Part shown: one piece after another, positions 13,501 to 20,922 of the stretch
Layout: every line of letters starts with the position of its first letter
Numbering within the stretch: position 1 is the stretch's first letter
Source: Aplectana chamaeleonis
Lineage: Eukaryota; Nematoda; Chromadorea; Rhabditida; Cosmocercidae
Reading direction: 5' to 3'
Length of the DNA: 64,000 nt
Assembly (NCBI GenBank): GCA_029168955.1
Contig: JAPDOI010001573.1
Span: 33,501-97,500 of the forward strand
Notes under the pieces: generated by a model
Databases searched by the model: none
What the model saw: the letters and a program-made list of their open reading frames with translations, nothing else
Told to the model about the DNA's origin: nothing
Position numbers and translations under genes: made by a program

Positions 13501-16500
13501 ACGCTGTGCACGTGTGCACGAACTGGCTTCTTTGGGCCTTAGAAACTCTAATTCTAGCCCGTTTTTCACCGCTCTACCTTCCTACTTTTTCAGCTGTTTT
13601 CGATCTTAGCTGATTTTTGTTGTTTATTCGATGACGTTTTTCATCGTGACCACTGCCTTAAATCGAATTTCTCCAATGGGGCGGAATTCCCGATTGTGGT
13701 TTTTTTTTCAGAAACCCTCGAAAACTGTTAAAATCGAATCTCTGAAAAATGGTTGATATACGGCAAAATGAATTCAGGCAGAAGGATAAATCATTGTGCA
13801 GAATTATCAAATTAGAAGGTAATTGGGTTGAAGACGTTGGATGATGAAGATATAGTGGAAACTGTACTTTTCAAACATTTCAAGAAATGCGAAATTAGCT
13901 AAATTGAAACAAACTTCCTCTAACTCGATTTAGTTCTAGGATTCAGTCCTCACATAATTCAAATGTTCTAGGATCTTGAACAGAGTGAATGGGTTGAAAG
14001 AAGAGAACGATGTGTATTCAAATATTTTCGGTCCCTTGAACCTGCCCTGACACTTCGATGTGAAATATGAAAGTAGGGATTTAGGGTAGCGCTATTAGAT
14101 AGAGAAAGTGTTGCGCCTACAAAAGGCATACCATATTAGGTGAAAAGATACATTTAGACTGTAAAACAGTTGAATTCTCGTGGTTATGGCGCGGAAAGGT
14201 GCGGAGCGGAGGTTAGAGACAGCGAGCGAGCAGAGATCCGACGGAAGCAGCAGCATCGCGCGCGCTGCGTGCGCCCTGAGTGATCAGAATTTCAAATATT
14301 ACAGAGCATAAGCAGGAGGGAAAACCCGCTGATCTGTGCGTAAGGTCTCCTTCATAGTCCTCGCCGCAAGCGCGGAATGCGCGTGACGTTCGGAACAAGC
14401 GGTGGACTATCAAACTTTTTACCGCGCAGGACGGACGCGAAGCAACTATGAAATCCCCAGCAGCACCGAAATGACTGTGCGGAGTAAAGCTGGGCAAAAA
14501 ATTGTGGCATGCACGAAAATAGTAGGCTTGCATTTGCGCACACGGTAGCGTAGGATAATGTTAGAATTGTTCATGATGCAGCAGACTTGAACTGAGCATC
14601 AAGTAATGATGCAAATAGCAACACCGCAATGGCGATTCGGGCGGCGCCGCCATGGGGGTGCTGGGGCGGCATGCAGGAACGCGCTGGGACGGGGTTTGGA
14701 AATCCAGTGCGTAAGGCGGCGTTCAGAGTTCATTCGTGACGCGACGTTATAACTAGCCTACGTATCGATCAAGCGACGTTGCGTCGCGTCTTTGCTAGGT
14801 GTTCACAGTGAAGTGGGGCAATACATCAGATTTGATGCGCAAGTGACGATCGCCCCGCGTCGATCGCGTCGCGCTGCAATGGTCGTCTCGAGAAGACAAG
14901 TTGGTTGCTGGTTTTCTTCAGGGTTTTTCTTTCATTAACACATTTAAATCTCACAATGAAAACATTAAATTAGGACCGCTTGCACTGAAACAAACACTAA
15001 AGAACTGCTGCTAATTCCAGAGAAAATTTGCTGTTGCCGGCTTACGCGAGATTGCGTAGGCACACGATTGCGCGTAATCGCCCAGCCTTCGCACAGTGTC
15101 CACACCTAAACACCTGCGCGATTTTCGCGTCGCACTGACATATACCATCGCGTCGCTCCGGAAAACTCTGTACGCCATCTGAAACACTCCGCGCTGGACG
15201 CTCGCTCCCGTTCTTGGCTCCTCGTATGGGACTCCACGCTTGCCGTTAACTTTCGCACTCGCGCGCGGCGTGATGCATGCCGCCCCTAGATGGGCGACAA
15301 GCACGTCGCGCACGCCCCGCGCGGTAAAAAGTTTTATATCTCACCGCGCGCTTGCGGTCAGGACTATGAAAGATGTTCAAGCAGGGTGCCGCCGCACTTC
15401 TGACCCAGACTAAGGGCGCCTGAGTGATATACATTCAAATAAGTAGAAGATTCGAGTATTTGAGTATTCGATTCAACCAGCCACTGCCTTTAAGTGGTTA
15501 CAATCGAAAAACTTATTCATCAGAAATTTTTCAATAGTGGCTATCCGCATAATTCATTCATCTGAGGTGTTCTGAAAATGCGATATTTGAATTATTGTCT
15601 CATTTAAAACCTAACGACGATTGCCCATGTTTATTAATTAGAGGCAGGGTTTGCGATAAAAACGATGGTTGTGCTATCCTTATTAGAAAGTAGATCTGAC
15701 CACCACGAATGTGAAAATAAGGGGAAAAGTGTAGAAAAAGGGCTCAGGAACAAGTTATTGCTTTGTCCGCTCGCCTTCAATTATCGAGATTTCTATAGAT
15801 GGCTGATTCGTCAACATTTATTTTGCTTCTAAAAAAAATTCTGAGCTTTTATGTAGACTACTGACTATTCTAAAGGCACAGTCCAACCTCGGAATCGGTT
15901 TTTTGTTTTCCTGCCTATCTCGAAAATGGTCCCACGCTGATTCCAACGATGTCTCTGGAATCGTATAAGACCCCCTTGGAACGGAGTTATGGCCCCTCAA
16001 AAAATCAGCTACGGGAGCATGGTGGACGAGTTGTCCGAGGCTTGTAACTTCTGTCATTTGCAACCGATGTATACCAACCGACCTGAACAAAGAAAGAAGT
16101 CGAGAATGAAGGGAAGAACGGGGCTACTGATCGGAAACCATCGCTTATCTCACGACTATTGAGCTCAAAAGATCGCAAAAGGGGCGTGCCAAAGTGGCTT
16201 CCTGATGTAGGCGCCCCAGGGTGGCTTCCTCCTATATCTAGCTTATTCGGAGGAATTGGGAGTTCGCACTTGGCAGATGCTATATATGGTGGGTCTACTT
16301 CACAATTATGTGGAAATCCGAGATTTCGTCCCTGAGCTTGGACTGTGCCTTTAAGAGCAAAATAAAAAGCGGATAAGCATGCATTAATGAAAATCTCGTT
16401 AATTAGGGGGCAGTTAATTAGTTAACGTTTTGGCGTGCTTTGAGAGGTCATAACTTTAGAGAGCGGGGACCAGTTAGGATGAAAAGTTGCACACATATGT

Positions 16501-19500
16501 AATTTCTTGCAGCGCATCGAATGGCGTACAGCTCATACCTCTGGTGACGGTATGAATAGGTGATCTCATTGTGGGGCATCCGCGCGGGAAGAGATCAAAG
16601 CCAAATCCTGCCAAATCCCACAATAAGCATGCATTAATGAAAATCTCGTTAATTAGGGGGCCGGCCGACACCGGTAATCAGCCGTCACACCTTTTTGTTG
16701 AGCGTTTTTACCACAAATTTCCGGGTTTTTTTTCACTTATTTTTACTTTGGTGATGACCAAATCTACACTCTCATGAAGAGAGCTCAAAAACCGTTTTTA
16801 TCGCGAAACCTGCCCTTAAGTACAGCATCAATACTAGATCTAATGAGGAATGTGGAGAGATTCTCCACTATGATCTTCATTAAGTCTCTCAATGAATCTA
16901 AAACATGGGCGAGTCCTTCAGAAATTTTCTAACAAATGAATAAGTTCAAAAATGTATCCTATACTCGATTTAATTGTATTACGTGTGAACATTAGCACAA
17001 ATATTCGAGCAATTATTCGATTTCAAATTTGAAATGGCTTTCAAGTAAAATACTTGTACAAATGGACAATTTCTTCCGAAGGGCTATGTAAGCTGAATTG
17101 AGACAAATATTCGAACAAACGGAAATTTAACCTGACCGAGGGCAAAAATATTTTCGAATTCCCAAAGGAATGGAACACTCGAGAGGCGAAAAATATTAAA
17201 CCTCCGCTAAGCCGAGAATCGAAACAGTAAAAAATCACGACGGAATCAAATATTCAAAAAAAAGGTTTGTTTCATGTTTCAGGATTTCGAATAAACCCAG
17301 TGTTTGAAAAAATACGCATAATAAAATCCCAAGAGTCAATAAAATATAAGAATACCTCAAAAATTCCTAGAACACTATTTGAGTATTAATTCCATTCGAT
17401 ACCAGGACTTATTTGCGCGTTATTGGACAAAAACAGGTGTGCTTTACGAGAGACAAAAAAATAAAAGCAGGTTCTTCAATTGCGCAACCGGCTGAATAAT
17501 TCGCCAAGCATCCGGAGAATCGGACGATCAATGCTCACCGGCGATAGGATGTGCTGCCTTACCAGCCTGCCGTGAACCTGATATCGACAGGTCGATAGCA
17601 GGTCAATAACAGGTCCATGTTTTTCTCCCGAAAGAACCTGTGAGTGCCCGGTCGCTCGAGAAAGGGGCGGACCAACCTGCTGGCGACATTTGGGTTTGCC
17701 TGAGTTACAGAAATGCACTGTGCCGCGCCGCTCGGCGGCGGGACTATAAACGACCCCTATAAGGGGGCCGATCCCAGAGAGAGTTCTCCTTTCGGGGCTG
17801 CTCCTGGAAGGTGACTACGAGTCACTTTCTGGACGATTTTTGATTTTTGAACCTTTAAGGGGTCTCCCCCACGGTCCTCAGCGAGGGGAGGTCCCTCGCT
17901 GTCGACCGTGGCGAGGGTGATGTCGCTGTCGCGAACTGCTGTGGGGGCTGGAGTGATCCCCTGCTGCGGGCCGTGACTTGAACCGTATCCTTGTTGGGGG
18001 AGACCCGCCCCAGCGCCACGTAGTCCGATCGAACAGGTCACGTGCTGCTGCGTGGGAAACGGGGGAGCGGCAAGGGTTTTGTCTCTCTGCGCCACGTACT
18101 CAGAGAGTCGGGGGTTCTATTCAGCCACGATAGGCTTTCGATTCGACTACTAAGCGGTTGGGCGACGATACGGCCACGTACTTTCCGTGCGCCACATGGC
18201 CTAATCGTCGTCCAAAAGAGAAGCACGTGCCGCCAATCATAGCCGTTTAACTAGGCCACGATACGCTTTTGATTCGACTACGATGAGTTTGGACGACGAA
18301 AGAGCCACAATGCCTATGATTGAACACGTTGATCGATCGCTTCAGAACTGACCCGGCGCATATCAGCCGCACAGCACGTATATAAGGTGCCCGATCCCAG
18401 AGAGAGTCCGCCTCTCGGGGCTGCTCCTGGACGGTGACAACGAGTCACTTTCTGGACGATTTTTGAACCGGTAAGGGGTCTCCCCCTAGTCCTCAGCGAG
18501 GGAAGGTCCCATGCTGTCGACCGTGGCGAGGATGATGTCCCCTGTCGCGGACTGCTGTGGGGGGGGGGATCCCCTGCTGCGGGCCGTGACTTGGACCGCA
18601 CCCTTGTTGGGGGAGACCCACTCCCATCGAAGGGGTGGGGGCCCGTCCCCAGCACGACTTTGTCCTATCGAACAGGCCACGCTCTGCTGCGTGGGAAACG
18701 AGGGCCCGGCAAAGGTTTTTTCTCTCTGAGCCACGTAGTCCTATCGAACAGGCCACGTGCTCCTCGGAGCAGCACGTGCTGCTGCGAAAGTTCCTTTCAA
18801 CTCGACATGGTACCCGATTAGAAAGCCTATCGTGGCCGAATCGGACCCCCCGACTCTCTGAGAGTCTTATCGAACACGCCACGTGCTGCCGCGTGGGAAA
18901 TGGGGGTGCGGCAAGGGTTTTGTCTCTCTGCGCCACGTAGTCCTATCGAACAGGCCACGTGCTCCTCGGAGCAGCACATGCTGCTGCAAAAGTTCCTTTC
19001 AACTCGACTAGGTACCCGATTAGGAAGCCTATCGTGGCCGAATTGGACCACCCGACTCTCTGAGGACGTTCCTGTTTGATATCGTGATTGCGGCGCCTTA
19101 TTCATGCCGCTCAGACTACTCTACCGCCCTTTAATCGGAAGCCTATAGAAGGCCCGCTTTGTCATTCGCAACAGTTTAACAGATTTTCTCTCTTGTTTGT
19201 TTTTAGGTAGTTTTGTTGCTTTTTTTTTGTTTAAATACATAAACTGCTCTCTTTTCCTTGTGATCCTCACTATTGGTTTGTGAAGGTCCGGCGGTCTCAT
19301 ATGTGCCCGACGGCGGCTGCAAAATTCAACTCTTTTTTAAATGAGATTAATTTTGCAATGTTTCAGTGGTATGGTCTTCGAAAGTGCTGAATCCGATGAC
19401 GTTGGTGCTGAGCCATGAATCTTTGGAGGGGCAGCGAAATTCATAATTTTAAAGGTGGCCCTATGATTTCGAAACGCACTGGATTAGCTGTAATACCGCG

Positions 19501-20810
19501 TGTCATATTTACAAATATTATAAATAAATAAATGAAAAGCGATTTGATGCTCTCATCAGATATCGGTGAGTCAGTTCTTCGAGAGAAGATGGGGATTATC
19601 TCTTGGAGAATGAGCTGCCTGACAAAGGCGAGGAGGACATGTTGACAATAGAATGTTTTTTTCTCATTCAAATCCGCAGCAGTTGTCCACAAAAGGACTA
19701 TCGTCTGCTCGAGAAGTACTAGGGCAGTTTTTTCCTAACACTTAAACGTTTTCTCCGCCGAGGACCGAGAGGGACAGTTTCCATCACGTTCCTTATTCGT
19801 TACTAGGACGGAAAGCACTATCGCTGTCCGTTTGGGGGAGCGAATCTTCCTCATTGGTTGAAGGAGGTGTCAGAAATTAATGGCTCGCAAGCTTAGTGAG
19901 TTTCCTTTATTTCTGAACTTTGTTTTTGGGGTAAGCTTAGAGAATATTCCCATCAAGTGCCCCCACCCTCTCGTGGCCCATTAATTCATACAAATAGTCG
20001 ATACGGATAGGAACGTATTGTGCACCAACAAGAGGGTACCAACACCGCAACCTGTGTCGACTGTGAGTAAATTGTGACGAAAGCAAGTGTTTAGCTTCCG
20101 GGAAGTGGCCATGAAACGTCTGAGTCTCCGAAGTTTTTCGTGGAAAATCTATCTTATGCTCGCTAATGGATTTTAAGTTGCCTCCTATCTTTCATCACTG
20201 CCAAATTTTTTGGTAGGTTTTCCCTAACAGATTTGGTTTATCCCGGATTTCTTTCATTACCCCATTTTTGAACTTGAAACCATTGTGCCTCCAACCTGAA
20301 TCCATAGCTCTTGACAATATCGACATGCAATTCTACGCTCAGCGCCACAGATGACTTGGAGTCTTCCTTATTGGTGCATCCTAGTGTGCTATCGATCTCC
20401 TCCCATGGAATCATATCAGCTAATGTCTTGGCAGCAAACGTAAATTCGTTGTTTGGATACTAAACGATACTGGTTATGATATCGTTATTATGATCAAGTA
20501 ACGCCTCTGAAAATACATGGGAAAGTAAGAAGGGTCAGCATATATAGGACGGTACTGACTTACATTCCGCTCAACAAAGCGATCACCATCCCTCTTTCGA
20601 ATCACCAGTTTCACATTGGCGCTGATTCGCCAGAGAACCGACCTTAGCTAAAATGAGTTCAAGTAAATAAACTGCACAATGTGCCACACTAGAAAACTAC
20701 ATGCACAATGAGCCTTCTTCCCCAGTTTCCCCGGAAACTAGCAACGCGAAGCCGAGTGATATACCAGTGCCCAAAAAGGCTCAATTGGCTCCCAGAAAAG
20801 CGAAGGCTCT
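1281..20810 (-). CDS. MATH-BTB domain protein, seven exons seen, both ends incomplete
   Basis: This is a spliced minus-strand gene with exons 20810-20701, 20647-20564, 20459-20296, 9713-9617, 9560-9486, 1594-1498 and 1438-1281. Intron phases agree at every junction, giving about 260 residues without a stop. The N-terminal part is a MATH domain (GHWYITRLRV, then VLWRISANVKLVI, then FAAKTLADMIPWEEID and SVALSVELHVDIVKSYGF). The C-terminal part is a BTB fold (SDMVLIVENKDLYVNATYLS, LSPFF, DVALEDFVELLSVVYPS, LLKLGDRYSFESVLVKCENFL). Such proteins usually serve as substrate adaptors for CUL3 ubiquitin ligases, with MATH binding the target and BTB binding cullin; that role is inferred from the family. 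Introns are 53, 104, 56 and 59 nt except two of 10,582 and 7,891 nt, which are full of transposons. The first exon boundary is uncertain (open to 20913). The 3' end lies beyond the window and 5' exons may lie past the mariner at 20923. Confidence 0.85.
1722..2121. mobile_element. TTAA-flanked MITE (AGGCAAAGTCCGG ends)
   Basis: It begins TTAA-AGGCAAAGTCCGG and ends CCGGACCCTGCCT-TTAA, so it has about 13-bp imperfect inverted ends and a TTAA duplication. Length is 400 bp and there is no convincing ORF. It lies inside the 7.9-kb intron of the MATH-BTB gene. The AGGCA start links it to the other TTAA elements of this window, though its interior is not shared. Confidence 0.75.
2339..2784. mobile_element. 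TTAA-flanked MITE (AGGCAGTGTTTACGATG ends)
   Basis: Left end is TTAA-AGGCAGTGTTTACGATG; right end is ATCGTGAACACTACCT-TTAC. The interior is the reverse complement of the element at 43259-43688 (shared TATATAGGGCACCAGACC and GCCCCAGACACGC regions). No coding capacity is apparent, so movement would depend on a transposase supplied elsewhere. Confidence 0.8.
2800..3020. repeat. Short repeat with GTTATGATCCGCCAACC motifs
   Basis: Copies of TTATGAACCGCCAACGA and GTTATGATCCGCCAACC recur here in both orientations together with ATGAACTCGATACCAA. The same words occur at 4324-4463. No protein-coding signal is seen between 2785 and 3390. Confidence 0.5.
3393..4068. repeat. Foldback element with about 115-bp inverted arms
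   Basis: The left arm (about 3393-3515, with ATGCTGATCATTTTTGACGC and CTGCATGGCT) is the diverged reverse complement of the right arm (about 3950-4068, with GCGTCAAAAATGATCAGCAT and AGCCATGCAG). The centre holds an open minus-strand frame of 119 codons (3679-4038) with no recognisable motif and poor composition, so I do not call it a gene. Confidence 0.7.
4324..4463 (+). repeat. Tandem duplication of a roughly 90-bp unit
   Basis: GAACATATGCTATTGG and ATCGAGTTCATAACAG occur at about 4338-4370 and again at about 4431-4463, each preceded by GATATGTTCC. The unit also relates to the repeat at 2800-3020. It is non-coding as far as can be seen. Confidence 0.65.
4636..5045. repeat. GC-rich dispersed repeat with CGTCACGCGC motifs
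   Basis: The words GTCACGCGC, CTTGCGGAGACTATGAAAA and GACGCCATGGCGGAGCGG recur in both orientations. Related fragments sit at 14620-15420, 30179-30235 and 33515-33538. Local GC is far above the AT-rich surroundings. Nothing here looks coding. Confidence 0.6.
5178..7549. mobile_element. TTAA-flanked MITE (AGGCACAG family) split by a hAT-like insertion
   Basis: The left piece begins TTAA-AGGCACAGTACACCCTCAG at 5174. The right piece starts at 7149 and ends GTGCCT-TTGA at 7553. Joined, the two pieces resemble the intact relative at 40998-41481 in reverse orientation (shared GACAACTCGTCCACCA-type core and the GGCCCGACCCC stretch). The interruption is the element 5260-7148. The next TTAA element starts directly after the shared TTGA. 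Confidence 0.8.
5260..7148. mobile_element. hAT-like DNA element with TCGGATA word-array ends
   Basis: The ends are perfect 16-bp inverted repeats, TATACATTCCATCCGA at 5260-5275 and its complement at 7133-7148, flanked by the 8-bp duplication ATGTCAAG (5252-5259 and 7149-7156). Both ends lead into dense arrays of TCGGATA/TATCCGA (5285-5562 and 6930-7130). An 8-bp duplication is typical of hAT transposons but also of P and Merlin elements. No transposase remnant was recognised between the arrays, so it is probably non-autonomous. A dispersed segment GGGAAAATGGGCGTGGC lies at 6385-6401. Confidence 0.88.
7554..8030. mobile_element. TTAA-type MITE (AGGCACACCCCAAGCTCAG)
   Basis: It begins directly after the TTGA that ends the previous element, and runs through the family core (TACAAGCCTCGGACAACTCG, GGGGCCATAACTCC) to GAGGTTGGACTGT at about 8030. 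The expected closing GCCTTTAA is missing, apparently lost in a small deletion that fused it with the next element. Confidence 0.75.
8031..8490. mobile_element. TTAA-type MITE fused to its left neighbour
   Basis: It starts CCAACCTCAGGATCGAATTT without its own AGGCACAGT and ends GAGGTTGGACTGTGCTT. The interior closely matches the copy at 50415-50888 (shared CGAGAAGTTCGCGGACGAGT and GAGCGAATTGAGATTTCGCG). This is the third element in a row, so 5178-8490 is a chain of three AGGCACAG-family copies. Confidence 0.78.
8491..9485. other. Intron remainder, nothing firmly assigned
   Basis: This is the part of the 7.9-kb intron nearest the second BTB exon. A minus-strand ORF at 8821-9072 has a weak resemblance to an integrase core (WSDQGFCDF), but without supporting motifs it is not called. 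No inverted repeats or target duplications were found by eye. Confidence 0.4.
9486..9713 (-). CDS. First two BTB exons of the MATH-BTB gene
   Basis: The exon 9713-9617 (1 nt plus 32 codons) encodes RFAYSFYEPSIESDMVLIVE and the NKDLYVNAT strand, and ends at donor ACG/GTAACT. A 56-nt intron with acceptor CATTTCAG follows. The exon 9560-9486 (25 codons) encodes YLSMLSPFFGSLQ to YGEMP and ends at donor GTAACT. SDMVLIVE is the usual first BTB strand, and YLSMLSPFF matches the helix in which most BTB proteins have a hSpvF motif. The following intron runs 7.9 kb to 1595 and contains at least nine repeats. Confidence 0.85.
9753..9845 (-). pseudogene. Possible decayed exon, also present at 19.4 kb
   Basis: The minus strand reads PDPMVLVRCHESLNEKRNP then FRGGLVVLK and stop, after an acceptor-like TTCGTAG. 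A related reading (LNPMTLVLSHESLEGQRN, then after a frameshift FKGGPMISK) is on the plus strand at about 19384-19455. Shared peptide spacing suggests a common coding origin. The family is unknown, and both copies are broken or very short. Confidence 0.35.
10303..10449. repeat. Hairpin repeat (CACTCGGTGCAC family) inside the 5' LTR
   Basis: A 147-bp near-palindrome runs from ATCGGCATGGATCCTGAAGA to its complement near AGGATCCATGCCAAC, with AACTCGGTGCACCTATG and TGGCACCGAGTTTGCGCC around the loop. It interrupts LTR sequence that is continuous in the 3' LTR. Relatives are at 46456-46611 and 58262-58396, with half copies at 51393-51470 and 52968-53042. Confidence 0.8.
10730..10750 (+). promoter_or_regulatory. 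Primer-binding site complementary to tRNA-Pro
   Basis: TGGGGGCCGAGCCGGGATTG directly follows the LTR end. Its complement ends CGGCTCGGCCC plus CCA, which fits the 3' end of eukaryotic tRNA-Pro with its unusual C discriminator base. This is where minus-strand DNA synthesis of the LTR element would start. Confidence 0.8.
11435..13110. other. Repeat-derived interior without recognised genes
   Basis: CAGGGGTGGT words occur at 11498 and 12400, with the complement ACTACCACCCC at 12494, and look like ends of small elements; a full element was not delimited. The repeats GGTCAGTGGGTAGCTG and CACGGCCAAGCTGTGGCTG suggest related copies. ORFs here are under 115 codons, overlap on both strands and match nothing known to me. 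Confidence 0.4.
13111..13658. mobile_element. TTAA-flanked MITE, GTGGTCGCGATC family, copy 1
   Basis: It begins TTAA-AGGCAGCGGTCGCGATCAAA and ends TTTTTCATCGTGACCACTGCC-TTAA. It shares the full interior with copies at 33543-34088, 39939-40484 and 48341-48869, including CTGAACTTTCTTGTCTTTTG and GTGCACGTGTGCACGAACTGG. About 548 bp, no coding capacity. Confidence 0.9.
14188..14300 (+). repeat. GGTGCGGAGCGGAGGTTAGA dispersed repeat, copy 1
   Basis: The block GGTGCGGAGCGGAGGTTAGA then GACAGCGAGCGAGCAGAG and a GATCAGAATTTC tail recurs at 42929-43055 and 56318-56440, and in reverse at 63015-63180 and 63700-63790. Some copies extend to a segment with ACGAAATTCACTTGGTTCC. It is not coding. Confidence 0.75.
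14620..15420. repeat. GC-rich repeat block with GCGTCGCG words
   Basis: The region is dense in CGTCGCGT, CGCGCG and GACGCGACG words in both orientations and contains a GGGCGGCGCCGCCATGGGGG palindrome near 14639. It matches the style of the repeats at 4636-5045 and 61040-61340. The overlapping ORFs on the minus strand are GC artefacts. No gene is seen between 13659 and 15873. Confidence 0.5.
15874..16350. mobile_element. TTAA-flanked MITE, AGGCACAGTCCAACCTC family
   Basis: It begins CTAA-AGGCACAGTCCAACCTCGG and ends GAGCTTGGACTGTGCCT-TTAA. The core CATGGTGGACGAGTTGTCCG and the ATTCGGAGGAATTGGGAGTT stretch are shared with copies at 5178, 7554, 24114 (partly) and 47396. Confidence 0.88.
16373..16661 (+). 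repeat. 40-bp direct repeat pair about 250 bp apart
   Basis: AAGCATGCATTAATGAAAAT followed by CTCGTTAATTAGGGGGC occurs at about 16375-16412 and again at about 16624-16661. Between them the sequence is unique in this window. No coding signal was found from 16351 to 17757 beyond short overlapping ORFs. Confidence 0.8.
19332..20295. other. Intron tail between the LTR element and the MATH exon
   Basis: It contains the second copy of the HESLEGQRN-like coding remnant (19384-19455, plus strand, acceptor-like ATGTTTCAG just upstream). Otherwise it holds AT-rich unique sequence without inverted repeats. No further exon with matching phase was found. Confidence 0.4.
20296..20810 (-). CDS. MATH-domain exons of the MATH-BTB gene
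   Basis: Three exons read right to left. The first ends at 20701 (...GRRLIVH, donor GTAGTT). The second is 20647-20564 (28 codons, LRSVLWRIS to FVERN, donor GTAAGT). The third is 20459-20296 (54 codons plus 2 nt, YPNNEFTF to KSYGF, donor GTTGGA). The 53-nt intron has acceptor CATTTTAG and the 104-nt intron has acceptor CGTTTAG. Strand pattern W-x-I, then LW-x-I-x-A, then VELHV is what MATH domains show. The two trailing bases of the third exon pair with one leading base of the exon at 9713, which is the main evidence that the MATH and BTB halves are one gene despite 10.6 kb between them. An acceptor GCTGTTAG at 20811-20818 is the suggested start of the first exon. Confidence 0.8.
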
Positions 20811-20922
20811 CTAACAGCACGCCTATCACTTCAGCATATCCCCCAAAGGCTGTAGTTCGTATCTCCCGCAATAGGTATGGGTAGTGACCGACCGCCGTGG
20901 CTTCACCTCTCATGGCGATGTA

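Larger units (their letters stand above)
11385..17757. mobile_element. 6.37-kb element with 50-bp GC-rich inverted repeats
   Basis: The left end at 11385-11434 (GGGGTCTTTTATA, then CCGCCGCCGAGCGGCGCGGC, ending TTCTG) pairs with the right end at 17708-17757 at about 85% identity. It splits an S/R unit exactly where the intact unit at 18370 reads GTATATAAGG, leaving GTATAT on the left and TATAAGG on the right, a 3-bp TAT duplication. The interior carries two TTAA MITEs, GC-rich dispersed repeats and AT-rich filler. No transposase was recognised. Confidence 0.7.
11092..19068. mobile_element. S/R tandem element inserted in the 3' LTR
   Basis: The outer ends are inverted: CTCAGACAGTCGGGGGGTCC near 11099 and its diverged complement near 19065, both leading to TTCGGCCACGATAGGC. 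GTTCCT occurs on both sides as a likely target duplication. Excluding the nested 6.37-kb insert it is about 1.6 kb, arranged S (11092-11384), R (17758-18098), S (18099-18378), R (18379-18745), followed by two copies of a terminal segment (18745-18867 and 18944-19068). Each S ends in a TATA-like CACGTATATAAGG. Long ORFs arise from high GC and are not convincing proteins. Confidence 0.7.
10200..19331 (+). mobile_element. LTR retrotransposon with short interior, 3' LTR split by insertions
   Basis: The 5' LTR ends with CAACT at 10729 (5' limit unclear, about 10.2-10.28 kb). A primer-binding site follows at 10730-10750, then a G-rich polypurine tract at 10952-10966. The 3' LTR begins at 10969, is interrupted after 11091 and resumes at 19069-19331. 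LTR identity is visible in ATGCTCCCATGATACCTCG (10469-10487 and 11068-11086) and in TCCTCACTATTGGTTTGTG (10665 region and 19267 region). The interior is only about 220 bp with no gag or pol frame, so this is a TRIM-like or internally deleted element. It sits in the 10.6-kb intron of the MATH-BTB gene, antisense to it. Confidence 0.8.

Noticed and set aside
17757..18936. ORFs of 82-147 codons starting MAQRDKTLA or MAQREKTFA
   Set aside because: They lie in GC-rich tandem repeats, overlap ORFs on the other strand, vary in frame between copies, and lack a protein signature.
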